Source of the DNA: Stagonosporopsis chrysanthemi
Lineage: Eukaryota > Ascomycota > Dothideomycetes > Pleosporales > Didymellaceae
Direction: 5' to 3'
Assembly: GCA_022560025.1 (NCBI GenBank)
Contig: JAFISE010000135.1
Location: forward strand, 16,782-80,781
Length of the DNA: 64,000 nt
Position numbers and translations under genes: made by a program. The notes beneath the pieces were generated by a model. It was not told where the DNA came from and did not search any database. It saw nothing but the letters and a program-made list of their open reading frames with translations. Below, one piece after another: positions 11,735-21,369 of the stretch; position 1 is the stretch's first letter, and every line of letters starts with the position of its first letter.

Positions 11735-12832
11735 TCAAGCTTCATTTTGCTTAGGAGCGTCGGCTCCAGGCACAATGCAGAGAAGCCTGCAATAAGCCCC
11801 ATAGTTTACGTCTACAGTGCGCGGGAAGGTGAGACACAAACATGCCGATACAGTGAGACCTCGTTCACCCTCTTGTGTCCAGTGCTCAGATCGTTGTATT
11901 ATCTCTGACAGCGCGGCAAAGGGCAGCCTATATATTACTGAACGGTTCACGTTGTAATAAAGCCACCTTGCATCGGATGATGTCGGCAATGTCACCATCA
12001 TGGTCTTCATCGCTGAGATGGCACTCCATCGGTAGTGTATCCATCGATCTGTTGAACCAGAGATCTCGAATTGTCCATCGTATATTAGTGGACAAGGCTG
12101 ATCACTCCCAGTCCAGGTAGGGTGCACGACGGGGTGTTGGAGACCGGCGCCGCCTGTCAACAAGTTGGTGCCCGGATTGGATCCAGGTTCAGAGATAATG
12201 CTCGACTGTTGCTCGATCGGTATCTTTGTCCGTTGACAGACTCGCTTTGCCAATTTGTTTTCCACATGTTCTTCGGAGTCGGCTACTAAACGGTTCACTG
12301 CACGCTTGGTGCCCAATAAAGTAAGGTGTTGATCAGATTGGCCGTCCGGGTCGAGATAGTGTAGTATGAGCTCCTTGCGACGTTTGTGCGAAGTGTACCA
12401 CCGTGAGACATCCGTCAAATTCGCAAGAATCACGGCCTCCTCGATACCAAACGCCGTTTCAAATCTTGCCACATCTTTGATGTGGTTTTTCTCTTGGACC
12501 CGGAACCCTTTCCTGTTGCGTTTCGTAGTATGTGCATTTTCCTTTGCATCAGCCAGTATGTGTGCTCGCTTCTTCTGCCACCTCTTCCAGTCTCCACCAG
12601 CGTCCTCGAGATCCAGGCTTGATCTAGCAAGGTTGTAGGCGCTGTCGACGCCCTTCCTCAAGGCAGATCTCCCGTGCGGGTTGTCGGCTGTTGTGGGATG
12701 CCAAATGGACACAAGAATGTCAAGCCTTGAGCGCAATGCAATATTGATCTCTGCTTCCCGTATCAAGCTGACGATATCACTTCTCTTCATGAGGTCAACG
12801 CAGAAGCTAGATGGACCCACTTCGGAAGTCAT
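11735..12832 (-). CDS. Unknown protein, 365 residues
   Basis: A single uninterrupted open frame from the ATG at 12832. The N-terminal ~170 residues are charged and helical, with basic stretches such as KKRAHILADAKENAHTTKRNRKG; the middle is Ser/Gly/Pro-rich; the C-terminal ~130 residues contain hydrophobic beta-like segments and several cysteines. No domain was recognised and there is no obvious signal peptide or membrane segment. The start lies about 10 bp from a Gly/Val-type minisatellite (12860-13024) that would form part of its promoter. The length of the frame in otherwise stop-rich sequence is the main support. Confidence 0.5.
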   Translation of the reverse strand: MTSEVGPSSFCVDLMKRSDIVSLIREAEINIALRSRLDILVSIWHPTTADNPHGRSALRKGVDSAYNLARSSLDLEDAGGDWKRWQKKRAHILADAKENAHTTKRNRKGFRVQEKNHIKDVARFETAFGIEEAVILANLTDVSRWYTSHKRRKELILHYLDPDGQSDQHLTLLGTKRAVNRLVADSEEHVENKLAKRVCQRTKIPIEQQSSIISEPGSNPGTNLLTGGAGLQHPVVHPTWTGSDQPCPLIYDGQFEISGSTDRWIHYRWSAISAMKTMMVTLPTSSDARWLYYNVNRSVIYRLPFAALSEIIQRSEHWTQEGERGLTVSACLCLTFPRTVDVNYGAYCRLLCIVPGADAPKQNEA

Positions 12833-12859
12833 GATGCATTGATATGACAATCGATGGGG

Positions 12860-13024
12860 TCACGACGGTCTTTGGGGGGGCGACGCTTTCTGGAGGCGTT
12901 ACGGTTTTTGGGGGCGTTACGATTTTTGGGGGCGTTACGGTTTTTGGGGGCGCGACAGTTTCTGGGGGCGCGACGGTTTCTGGGGGCGCTACAGTTTCTG
13001 GGGGCGCGACGGTTTTTGGGGGCG
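12860..13024. repeat. 18-bp minisatellite, about nine units
   Basis: Units close to GTTACGGTTTTTGGGGGC are repeated with scattered substitutions (GTTACG/GCGACG, TTTTTG/TTTCTG). Since 18 is divisible by 3, plus-strand frames read as hexapeptide repeats (VTVFGG, ATVSGG), which are almost certainly not a real protein. The array sits immediately upstream of the reverse-strand gene starting at 12832. One strand is G-rich with regularly spaced runs of five G. Confidence 0.85.
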
Positions 13025-13030
13025 AGCAGT

Positions 13031-13975
13031 CCCAAGCTCAGCCAATTGGGCTGCAAGCCTGTCGCGCCGGGTTAACGTCAATTGGTTACTTGAATGGCTG
13101 ATGATGTGGCAGGATCATGGTGATCCTCTTTCAGAGAGGGATATGACCTAACCCGCATCATGCTTTTCCGTTGACGGATCAAGCAGCAAAAGAGATCGGA
13201 TATATTGACTCCCTTTGACAAACTTTGTCATATTGCGCTCAGCCTACATCTATCCTGACGCATGGTTCCATCGACAGGCAGCTAGTCTCATGCTCGATGT
13301 CTCATCAGGCTTTAGCCACCTGATGAATAGCGGACGCACGGCGAGGAGAACTTTACACACAAAGAAGATCTGCTAACTAAGTCCGAAGATTCGAGTTGGA
13401 CATACACTTGGGCGTGAATGCCTCGGTGTTTCACGCAAGGACTCAGGAGTGTGTCTATTGGTGCACTCCCCTCGTGTCGCCAATGCGTTAGCTGCTTCGT
13501 TCTTGCAGGGGTGAGAGAGCTGGATAAGGCAATCATTCCTGTCGACATATCATTCAACACCCATTTGCTTGCGCACATATCAAATAAGCGGAACGAGCAA
13601 GGATAATATCGGATGTTCGAGACTGGGTCCCTTATGCAGTCAACCGAGCCGTTGTTATGTCCTGATCATGTTGAAAATACGTTCACAGTAACATCGGAGA
13701 TTCGTCCACTCTTGCAAAGAACATTGCGGTCGTGCATTGATGATCGTACTGTCGGCCCAGTGGCTTGGAACCTTTTCAACACAATTTCTGGCTGCAGCAT
13801 GATACCTCAAGCGCCCACGACAAGGCAAGCCCGTCATTCCCACAGACGACGACAGCGCTTATGTGGGACAGGGATATGACTTGACCCCCATACTCTTTTC
13901 CTGCAACAGGTTTCCGCTAGAGAGCGCTTTTGTAGACTATTTATTTCTGTTTAACTCCCTAGGATTATTTGCTAA
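13031..13975. other. Intergenic, no supported gene
   Basis: No convincing gene. A short perfect hairpin (CATCAGG/CCTGATG, around 13303-13325) is present but isolated. Confidence 0.4.
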
Positions 13976-14568
13976 ATATTTCAATACACACTATACGCGA
14001 GAATTTCAATATCAACTGCAACAACCGCTTCACTACATTGGATCGAACTTGAATACCACGAACTCTACCTACCTCACTGCGATGTCGCATTACGCGCCAT
14101 CGACCTCTTCAGAAGCCACGTCTGCTGCATCCAGCGGACAAGCTCTTCGAATCACGTGGGAGGGCAACCAGTACTCCCTTCAACCGACAATGAGGACAAA
14201 CATCTCGAGCTTGATAAACCAGTGTGCTTACGCAATGAGCACGGAGAACCCCCCTTACTATCCATACCATGCCCACCTCCTGTGCGTGCCCCACGGACCC
14301 AGATCATCTTCCACTCTTTTCAATCTCGTATCTTTGACCTTCACAATAGCTGGACTGACTTATCCTGAGCTCAGGTCTACACGGCAGCCACAGCGACGAC
14401 ACACAGCACTATACTTTCAAAATCTGGGCCCAAAAATATGTTACTAGGTACGACGTGAACCCTCAGGGACACACCTACGCGGAGCGTTTTTGCTTCATCT
14501 ACCACTACTACGAGGATAATACATACCAACGATGGGCCTGTTCCGTAGGAGAGGTGCCTTCGATCTAG
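13976..14568 (+). CDS. Unknown spliced gene, 5' end unresolved
   Basis: An open frame running to 14327 can be spliced through a 47-nt intron (GTATCT donor, CTGAC branch site, CTCAG acceptor at 14374) into a final exon ending at TAG 14566-14568. The junction is in phase and joins QIIFHSFQS to LHGSHSDDTQHYTFKIWAQ. The C-terminal exon is rich in Tyr, Phe and Trp (FCFIYHYYEDN) and looks globular. No ATG is available in the upstream frame, so a first exon is missing from the model. A competing frame begins at ATG 14082 (MSHYAPSTSS...) and overlaps antagonistically. Family not recognised. Confidence 0.35.
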
Positions 14569-15469
14569 TCTTATTGAGAACGTCTGAGTATAGCGCTGAT
14601 TGTAGTGGTCATTGGTGGTTAAGGCTTGCTATCCTTCCTTTTGGAAATGCTGCGGTCAAGCCTGAGAGACTCAGCAGTTACAAGGCTACAAGTAATGGCA
14701 GCTAGCGCAATGGGTCAGTAGTCTCATCATCGACGTCAGTATCTACACGAGACAATACTATGTGTGCATCGACGCGTTCCCCTCCGTGATGCGGTGCTCC
14801 CTTATGTCGTATGCACCTATCACTGTAGATATTCTAAGTGCTGCAATTGCACGAGTGGAACGGCTAGAAAGAAAGAGCTCCCATCATCATTGACGTCGCA
14901 CAACCCAACTACGTCATCTTGGGCATCCAACATAAGATGCCGTGGACTAGTCCTGGTAACGTAACCAGGCAATAACCGCGTTACTGCCCGCTTGTATCAC
15001 CAGCCAAGGCTAAGAAAGTCTCGAGTCTTTGGTATCGTATGGATCACCAGACTTGCTGGCGCTGTTATGCGGGCGAATCGTAAGAAATGGTGCATTTTGA
15101 TTGGCGACGCATGAGATACGCTAGTGCGGGGTCGATTCGAATGCGGAGCTCGATTCAACCCGACCACTTTGCCTACCGCATCTTATTTTAGATTTGCATT
15201 CCGCCGTTACCTTAAGCTCCTTGTTCAAGTGCCTTCCATCACCTGAGTACCTGCAAATCGACTGATCCGCACTTGTCTCCTCACGACGTTTGGGCATCTA
15301 TAATCAGACTGTCTAGCTACTCTCGCGCCTGACATCCTTGTTGTTAGGCAGCAAAAGGCACCTGGCTCTCGATCCTGGATACTTGGCGGATCAGCTGCCT
15401 TCCAAAGAATCGATACTTTGACCGACGTCTTCCAGACCAATCTGGCCGTCCAGACCTCAGCTTTGGCCA
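14569..15469. other. Intergenic, kinase promoter region
   Basis: No supported gene; the last few hundred bases should contain the promoter of the kinase starting at 15470. Confidence 0.4.
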
Positions 15470-16903
15470 ATGGATTACGAAGGTGGAGAGTCGTTAACCT
15501 TTGGTGACAAGCTTCCGGGGTGGCTGGTATACCCCGAGCGAGTTGAGTCGTATTGGCGTGGAAAACTTCATCCCGTGAAAATCGGCGACATATTTCAAGC
15601 GGATCGCTACCAGTACAAGATCATTCGCAAGCTGGGCCACGGGTCGTTCTCAACTGTGTGGCTCGCGGAGTGCACTAGGTACCACACCTCCAGCGCCTGT
15701 ATCGTTTACTTGCTAACCAGGTACCAAAAAGTGATCCTCGGTACGTCGCAATCAAAATCTTGAGCTCCAACGCGTCCAGTACGTCCAAAGAAGTACAGAT
15801 TAACCAGATCATACGTGCCAACGCCACTGCACGAGGCCACATCGTCACACTTCTGGATAGCTTCAAGCACAATGGTCCGAACGGTGAGCATGAGTGCTTG
15901 GTCTTTGAGCCCATGGGGCCCGCTGTCGCGGCATGTTACGATCCTGACTATAATCCAATCCATGTTTGGCAGGCCAAATTGATATGCAAGCAGCTACTAA
16001 CGGCACTGAAATGCCTTCACGACTTGGGAGTTGCGCACAGTGATTCAAATCCTGGAAACCTGCTTCTGTCCCTTACCATCCCAATCCAACAACCTTCCTC
16101 TGGAGGCAAATGCTGGTCTACGGGGGTTAAAGGCAATTCACAAATTCCCGAGCGCATCTATGAAAACCGGCCGCTTACGGAGTTCTGGGATCGTGAAGTT
16201 CCTGTGGAGCTGAAGCTCTCTGACCTTGGTTCCGGTACGTACTACTTGTCGAGTCTTGACTCAACAGCCCTGATATCAAGCAGCGTTCTTCTTTAATGAC
16301 CCTCCTGCGACACCAGTCATCGCAAATGCGCTGCGCGCCCCCGAGGTCGTCCTCCGGTCCAGTTTCGATCACCGGATTGACATCTGGAGCTTTGGCTGCC
16401 TTCTGTTCGAGCTCTCCACTGGGGCACCTTTGTTTGCCATGCCTCCATTCAACCTAGCGCGCACCAATATCGACTGTCTGCATGGAACGAGCAATAATAA
16501 CAATCTCGCCCAGGAGGGTGATGGCGATTCCCTTCTGGGAGCAGATCATGACGATCAAGCCTTCCAGGAAAACAACGATGATCATCTCCTCCAAATGATT
16601 AGCGCACTCGGACCATTACCTCCAGCGATGTTCGAGAGATGGCCTCGCGGGAAGAGATATTTCAATAAGGATGGGAAGCAAATTCGGTCAGATGTGGGAG
16701 AGTCAGAGATACCCAGTGATATCTTGGTTGGCGATACGCTCGAGCAAAGATTCCAGAGGAGAAAGCCAAAAAAGATGACATATAATGAAAGTGCTGGACT
16801 CCTTGCAGTGATAAGGTCCGCCCTAAAGTACGATCCCAAAGATCGCCTGTCAGCTGCTGAACTGCTAGCTCTTCCCTGGTTCAACCGTGAGTACATAGAG
16901 TAG
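15470..16903 (+). CDS. SRPK-like serine/threonine protein kinase
   Basis: Three exons, 15470-15678, 15732-16234 and 16284-16903, give 443 residues. Intron 1 has a CTAAC branch site; both introns (53 and 49 nt) are phase-consistent. The glycine loop is LGHGSFSTVW, the ATP lysine lies in YVAIKIL, the catalytic loop is HSDSNPGN, and the metal-binding motif is DLG followed by SAFFFNDPP. A substrate-lobe APE-type motif (RAPEVVLR) and DIWSFGCLLFELSTG follow. DLG instead of DFG, together with the C-terminal segment HLLQMISALGPLPP...WPRGKRYF, places it with SR-protein kinases. It is shorter than Sky1-type kinases and belongs to a family greatly expanded in fungal accessory regions. All catalytic residues appear present. 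Substrate unknown. Confidence 0.88.
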
Positions 16904-17505
16904 AAGTGTCGAGTTATCGTAGCTATTTGTATACAAGTATAACCTAAGTGCGAATGTTTCTTGTGGACGCATCTCAGGGGGAGGACCATGCCCAGGCCCT
17001 TGCTGTGCTTGTCGCGCAGCCACGTGAACTTATAATTTCTGTATAGTGTCCAATAATTGGGTCCTGCGAACGTCCACAGGTCTTAGGCGGTTATGTAGGT
17101 ACGCCTACCTCCAAGCGACACTCATGTTTAGGGCCCGACTCGTGTTTTCCCCACGATTCGGCCTGCTCTCGGTTCTACTTTGAGCCTTAACCCAGTTCCT
17201 GCCCCTTTTATCCCCTGTTGAGGCTTAGCTTAACCCCCTAATAGTACTGATAGGCATGCTCGAGAACTCGCCTGCAGCAGCCATAATACCTCCTGATTGT
17301 CTTCGCATGTATCTGCAGTCTTTGAGCAGAAGGCTGTACTTCTTCAAGCCCGCCTGTTCTGCCATGCCCAGACAGCCTGTGCCTACTAGTTTCCGATAGA
17401 CTATCTACACAACCAACCCAGCCAAGGGCGAGCCTCTTAAAAGCGCGCCCTTGTCTTCTTCTTCTTCAACTGTTCACACCGAAGTTTCAGCAGAGAAACA
17501 GACAG
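16904..17505. other. Intergenic, no supported gene
   Basis: Nothing recognisable beyond a CT-rich tract (TCTTCTTCTTCTTC) near 17455, a common feature of fungal 5' leaders, just ahead of the zinc-finger fragment. Confidence 0.4.
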
Positions 17506-17736
17506 ATGTGCGGCCTCGCTAAACCAGAGCCTTTATCTGCGCCTTCGCCCATCTCTAACAATTCACAGCCAGCTGAGCAAGAGATCCTAGGCGTCATCTC
17601 CTACCTTACGCAGTTCAAGCACCTGCTGTGTGGCCCCTGCAAGAGCGTCGTCCCGTATAAGACGCTCTATCATCATCTCTGCCTACATTCAAATTGTGTG
17701 TGTAAATTTCAAGTCAAACGCAGATTAGTTCAGTAA
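17506..17736 (+). pseudogene. Zinc-finger domain fragment of a TLH/DUF3505-like protein
   Basis: The 76-residue frame contains HLLCGPCKSVVPYKTLYHHLCLH, a Cys-x2-Cys...His-x4-His arrangement of the type found at the N-terminus of large fungal proteins with DUF3505-like fingers that are often linked to telomeric helicase or transposon genes. It stops after the finger and no continuation was found downstream, where only short frames occur. It is best read as a truncated copy. Related sequence is seen at 39479-40086 (reverse) and 58613 onward. Naming of the family is from memory of the motif. Confidence 0.45.
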
Positions 17737-18230
17737 GGAGGTAAGTGCTGAAGTTTGGAGAGTCGTGTTTGTGGTCGTAAGGTAAGCGTATCGATAAGCA
17801 CATATGTACTACACAACTCTACACTCTCTATAACTATTCACAACTCGACTAACAGTGCTTAGTGATCTGCGAAAGTATTGTCGCAGTGTCTCTATAGATT
17901 GGAGACCTCTATGCACACAGAACATCGCGAAGCTAGGGTGGCAATATTCAGCAAGCAACAAGCGTCACGTAGCAGGTAAAGGAGAAAAGACCGTGAGAGT
18001 ATTTATTGTTATCGTTGAGCCTCTCGATCTACATACTAACCCAAACCAAGCAGCAGACAGGTTCGTATAAGAAAGCTTGAGCAGCTACAGCACGCCTTGC
18101 GTGGCTGACACATAGTGTGCGCTATAGCAAAAAGTCAGCTCTCAGCAAGTTGCCATACAAACAGCAGCATCGTAGTATGTCTGCTGATGCCAATGCTGCA
18201 AGACAAGACAGCCGAGGCAGACAGAGTGCT
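17737..18230. other. Intergenic, no supported gene
   Basis: Possibly remnants of the preceding zinc-finger gene (a frame at 17855-18070), but no motif is visible. Confidence 0.3.
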
Positions 18231-18519
18231 CTATTGGCTGCGGACAGCAGTGCGCTGGAACCACTGCTGCTTCTCAGCGTCGCTGAGGGTAGGCAGACCA
18301 GCAACGCCGAGCTGCACGACCGCGACGTTGAGAGTCCACTCAAGGACGCCGTAGGAGCGCATCTTGTCAACGTGGGCAGGGTGACGCGAGGTGCGCCAGA
18401 CGCCGGTGAAGAAGCGGTGCTGGTCGGGCAGCTGGCCGTAGACAGGGTTGGGGATCATGCGGAAGTGGCGCTGCTGGAGAGCGGCGTAGGTGGTGTTGAG
18501 GAAGTTGTCGAGCGTGTCC
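18231..18519 (-). pseudogene. Isolated 3' exon of an unidentified well-expressed gene
   Basis: The reverse strand has a clean acceptor (ATTGTCAG) followed by 96 codons ending at TAG. The segment includes MIPNPVYGQLPDQHRFFTG and MRSYGVLEWTLNVAVVQLGV. Codon use is strikingly biased to C-ending codons (AAC, GTC, CTC, CGC), unlike all its neighbours, which is typical of highly expressed fungal genes. No upstream exons are present: beyond the putative intron lies AT-richer sequence, and a transposon fragment begins ~340 bp away. It appears to be a displaced last exon. I do not recognise the protein. Confidence 0.5.
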
Positions 18520-18865
18520 CTGACAATAATTACCAATCACACAGACCCTTACTTGAATTAACTGATCCGTGCACTACCCCTATCTGATTATCGGCTTGCT
18601 ATCTGTTACGAGAATTAGAATAGACCCTTAAGTTAGTGAGGCCGCGTTGTAGCATAAGCAGTGTAGTGTTAGATAGCGTTAGTAGCCCTTTCGGCTCGGC
18701 CGCAGGGCGTAAATAGATTGTGTGTGTGTGTATGCAACTGAAGTCCGCTCCTTTGAAATTACGTTCTACTAACTACCGTGCCGAAGGGCGTGTCGCCCGA
18801 TTCCGCGTGCCGCACGCGATCACCAAAACTGAAGAATATTCTCAACACTATAAATCAACGACGCG

Positions 18866-19205
18866 ATGTCTCTGGAACTTGCGCTTGAAGATGCACGCGC
18901 GGCAGTTGCAGCCGGTGAACTTTTCTGCCAAGAAACTGCTGATGCGCGTGGTGTTGATCGTACAATCTTGTCGCGGCGTCACTGAGGTGTTCATTGGATC
19001 ATGCAACAGAAGGATGAGTAATAACAAAACCTCACCCACCACGAATAGCTAGAGCTTGTCTCTTACATAAATTAACTGTGCAGAGAGCATATGCCGCCTA
19101 CACGCGGAATGATACAGCATTTCGCCTCCACCATCTACGGAATCGATGTTGGCAAAACCTGGGTTACCTGATTCCTCGAACGGCATCACGATGCGCTCAT
19201 TCAGG
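18866..19205 (+). mobile_element. 5' fragment of a pogo/Fot1-like transposase gene
   Basis: From ATG 18866 the frame reads MSLELALEDARAAVAAGELF then ETADARGVDRTILSRRH, the helix-turn-helix (Psq-type) start of pogo-family transposases, and continues (LTHHE..LELVSYIN, then PTRGMIQHFAS, VGKTWVT and FLERHHDALIQ), interrupted only by TGA, TAA, TAG stops at positions explicable as Arg, Gln and Trp codons mutated by C-to-T change. It ends abruptly at ~19203, where the coding sequence of the rev7-like gene begins on the opposite strand. The DDE catalytic part is missing. Upstream, around 18720, there is a GT microsatellite, and no clear terminal repeat was found. Confidence 0.7.
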
Positions 19206-20195
19206 TGAGTCTGGCGTCTTGTCGCCCATATTTTCGAACTTCGCCCGCCCTTCTTCAAACCATGTCTCGAATCTGAACGTCCCTGTCTCTACTGTCCTAA
19301 TCGGCGTGAACCGCAGCCCGCCCAGGTCTTCACATCGTGTTTTCTTGTTCTCTATTTCGTTGCTTTCCTGTATTGAGCCATCCGCTCCTCCGTGATCCAC
19401 CGTAGTATGTCGAAAAGCTTTCTGCTCAGTCTTCTGCAGACTTGGCAGCACAGGTATCCACGTCTGCGGTTGCCCAATTGGCGGGTTAATGTCTACTTCG
19501 TCTTTTAGCTCCATGGCGATGTTGAACGAGCACATGTCCGGCAGGGGCTTGAGCTGCGCGCAGCGTGTCGTCAAGGAGATAAGAGCGGCGCGCATTTGCT
19601 CAGCAAGGTTCGTGTCAACGCCGATATCGAAGGCGCGCTCGTTGGATTCGCTGTCTTTGCGGCCGCGGTTGCGGCGCGAGGGTGTGCCTGCACTTGATGG
19701 CCCTGCTTCATCTTTATCGTGGCAGCGCTCTTCATCGTCTTCGCCTGAGACCTCGCCGTCAAGCTCGAGTAAGGCAGACCCCACTGAGGCTGATGACGAA
19801 GGCCTCGATCCCCACTCCATGACTGCGTTACTCTCATCCTTGTCCGTAACAGGGAGGGCGGATACATCGATCATAAAGCGCTCCATGATTTGCACATCGC
19901 CTGTCCCATTCTCCGCGCTTCCACTTTTGCTTCCACTCCTCCCATAGTGGAATATGACAATGCCAATGCGCGAGACTGTGCCGTCGAGAAGTTCGGTCCT
20001 GACTGCATCGACAGCATCGCTGATCCAGTCGCAGACAAGCGGATGCCGCGATTGATATGCAGAGGTGTTGTGGAAGCGCGAGTGTACGAAGGTGGTTTGC
20101 GGGTACAGGGAGCGCAGGTAGAGGAGCGTGTGGATATAGGCGGTTAAGAAGTGGATGAAGGCGTCGAGGGTTTCGATGTAGGTTGCGCCTGCCAT
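19197..20195 (-). CDS. rev7: HORMA-domain protein, REV7/MAD2L2-like
   Basis: The 332-residue protein starts MAGATYIETLDAFIHFLTAY, followed by HTLLYLRSLYPQTTFVHSRF and HPLVCDWISDAV, the classic fungal REV7 HORMA start. The later segment PLPDMCSFNIAMELKD plus PPIGQPQTWIPVLPSLQ matches the C-terminal safety-belt region. REV7 binds the REV3 catalytic subunit of DNA polymerase zeta for translesion synthesis in the nucleus. A longer frame runs upstream to 20390, but those 65 residues do not resemble the family, so the ATG at 20195 is chosen. The middle carries an acidic/Ser-rich insert (GEVSGEDDEERCHDKDEAG). The last three codons and the stop overlap sequence belonging to the adjacent pogo fragment, so the natural C-terminus may have been altered. 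Confidence 0.85.
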   Translation of the reverse strand: MAGATYIETLDAFIHFLTAYIHTLLYLRSLYPQTTFVHSRFHNTSAYQSRHPLVCDWISDAVDAVRTELLDGTVSRIGIVIFHYGRSGSKSGSAENGTGDVQIMERFMIDVSALPVTDKDESNAVMEWGSRPSSSASVGSALLELDGEVSGEDDEERCHDKDEAGPSSAGTPSRRNRGRKDSESNERAFDIGVDTNLAEQMRAALISLTTRCAQLKPLPDMCSFNIAMELKDEVDINPPIGQPQTWIPVLPSLQKTEQKAFRHTTVDHGGADGSIQESNEIENKKTRCEDLGGLRFTPIRTVETGTFRFETWFEEGRAKFENMGDKTPDSPE

Positions 20196-20707
20196 CGCGC
20201 AGACGACTAGATATCTTTCTTCGGTGTAGGAGACTGAACAGCTTGTCCAGGGTGTAATGGAGCTACATTGATGTTCAAGGGTCCAGCGCCAACGCGTGTT
20301 CGCGTGAGCATGTGACGTGCTAAATGGAGATGTCAACAACTCAACTGGCAGGCATGATGATAGAGACGACTCGGCTGGGCCTCCGTGCAAGATTTGGGCA
20401 GGCGCGGTGTTGACTACGCATCGTGACGTCAGGCTCGAAAGAAAAGATCATCGGAGCAGTTAACGTGATTAGTCAGGGTCCTCTACAGCAGTTCTACCGC
20501 TGCAGCTCTGCTCTTCTTCCTTAGCTTGAATACCCCAAGCATAAATTTACTTTGCACTGGCATAGCGCAGCATTGCAAGTAGTGCACCGTCTTTCGCTGC
20601 CGTTCATGCTCCACCCCACTTGCCCCTCCTCTCGGGTCGCGTGAGATTTCTCCAGGCCGTTGGATCCAAGGCTTGCACCCTTCTGCGCGCACGCCCCTCG
20701 TTATAAT
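20196..20707. other. Intergenic, promoter of the rev7-like gene
   Basis: No supported gene. A reverse frame at 20483-20788 (101 codons) has no recognisable motif and overlaps the left arm of the inverted repeat. Confidence 0.35.
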
Positions 20708-21014
20708 GGTTTTCAAAATACCTTGTGCACACGTGACGTTTGAAGGAACCCCTCTCTGCAGACGTGTACTACGCAAAGACAAGTGCAAAGGCTGTAAGTC
20801 CTAGCAGAGGTGCAATTTACTCTAAGAAGTCTTATACTACCCTTGTCTTATGTCTTAGACTATGTAACATTATGTAAAGGGGGTGCAGAGGTCCCTGCCT
20901 TTGATGTTCGTGATATCTTGGCAAAAATGCACAGACAGTATATATTATACGCCTACGGCGTGAGCATGGGTATATCTCAGTCTAGTCACATGTGCACAAG
21001 GTATTTTGAAAACC
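20708..21014. repeat. Short inverted-repeat (MITE-like) unit
   Basis: A 28-bp left arm (20708-20735, beginning GGTTTTCAAAATACC) is the reverse complement of 20987-21014 with a single mismatch. The ~250 bp between encloses no protein-like frame. Size and structure fit a miniature inverted-repeat element or a hairpin-forming remnant. Clear target duplications were not found. Confidence 0.5.
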
Positions 21015-21369
21015 ACCCATAGCAGCAATGGAGGATCAGCTAATCACGCCCTCGCCGCAACACAATCGGCGCAGGAGTTACCGCGCAAACACGCCTGGCA
21101 ACAGTTCAAGTCCTTCTACGGCCATTAAGTACTACCCCTCAGCCTCGCTGATATTGCCTGCCATGACAGCGTACCCTTCAACATCCGCCAAGCTGCGCTG
21201 CAAGTTTTCGAAGGGGTTGGCTCGAGCGTTATCGCAATTTCCTGAAAGGGTTTAGTTTTGGAATGGGGGCTGTTCCGTGCCGCCATACCTGAGTAGGCGA
21301 CACTGGCAATTGCATCAATTTAATTACACTTGACTATATGGTGAGCGACTTCTTTGCTACATCTTCAAT

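Noticed and set aside
12844..13101. A Val/Gly-rich hexapeptide-repeat protein (VTVFGG)
   Set aside because: Direct translation of the 18-bp minisatellite; overlaps the start of a better-supported reverse gene, and the second frame is equally open.
18117..18587. A 156-residue plus-strand protein
   Set aside because: Antisense of the strongly codon-biased reverse exon at 18231-18519; its composition (VGQLAVDRVGDHAEV) mirrors that exon.
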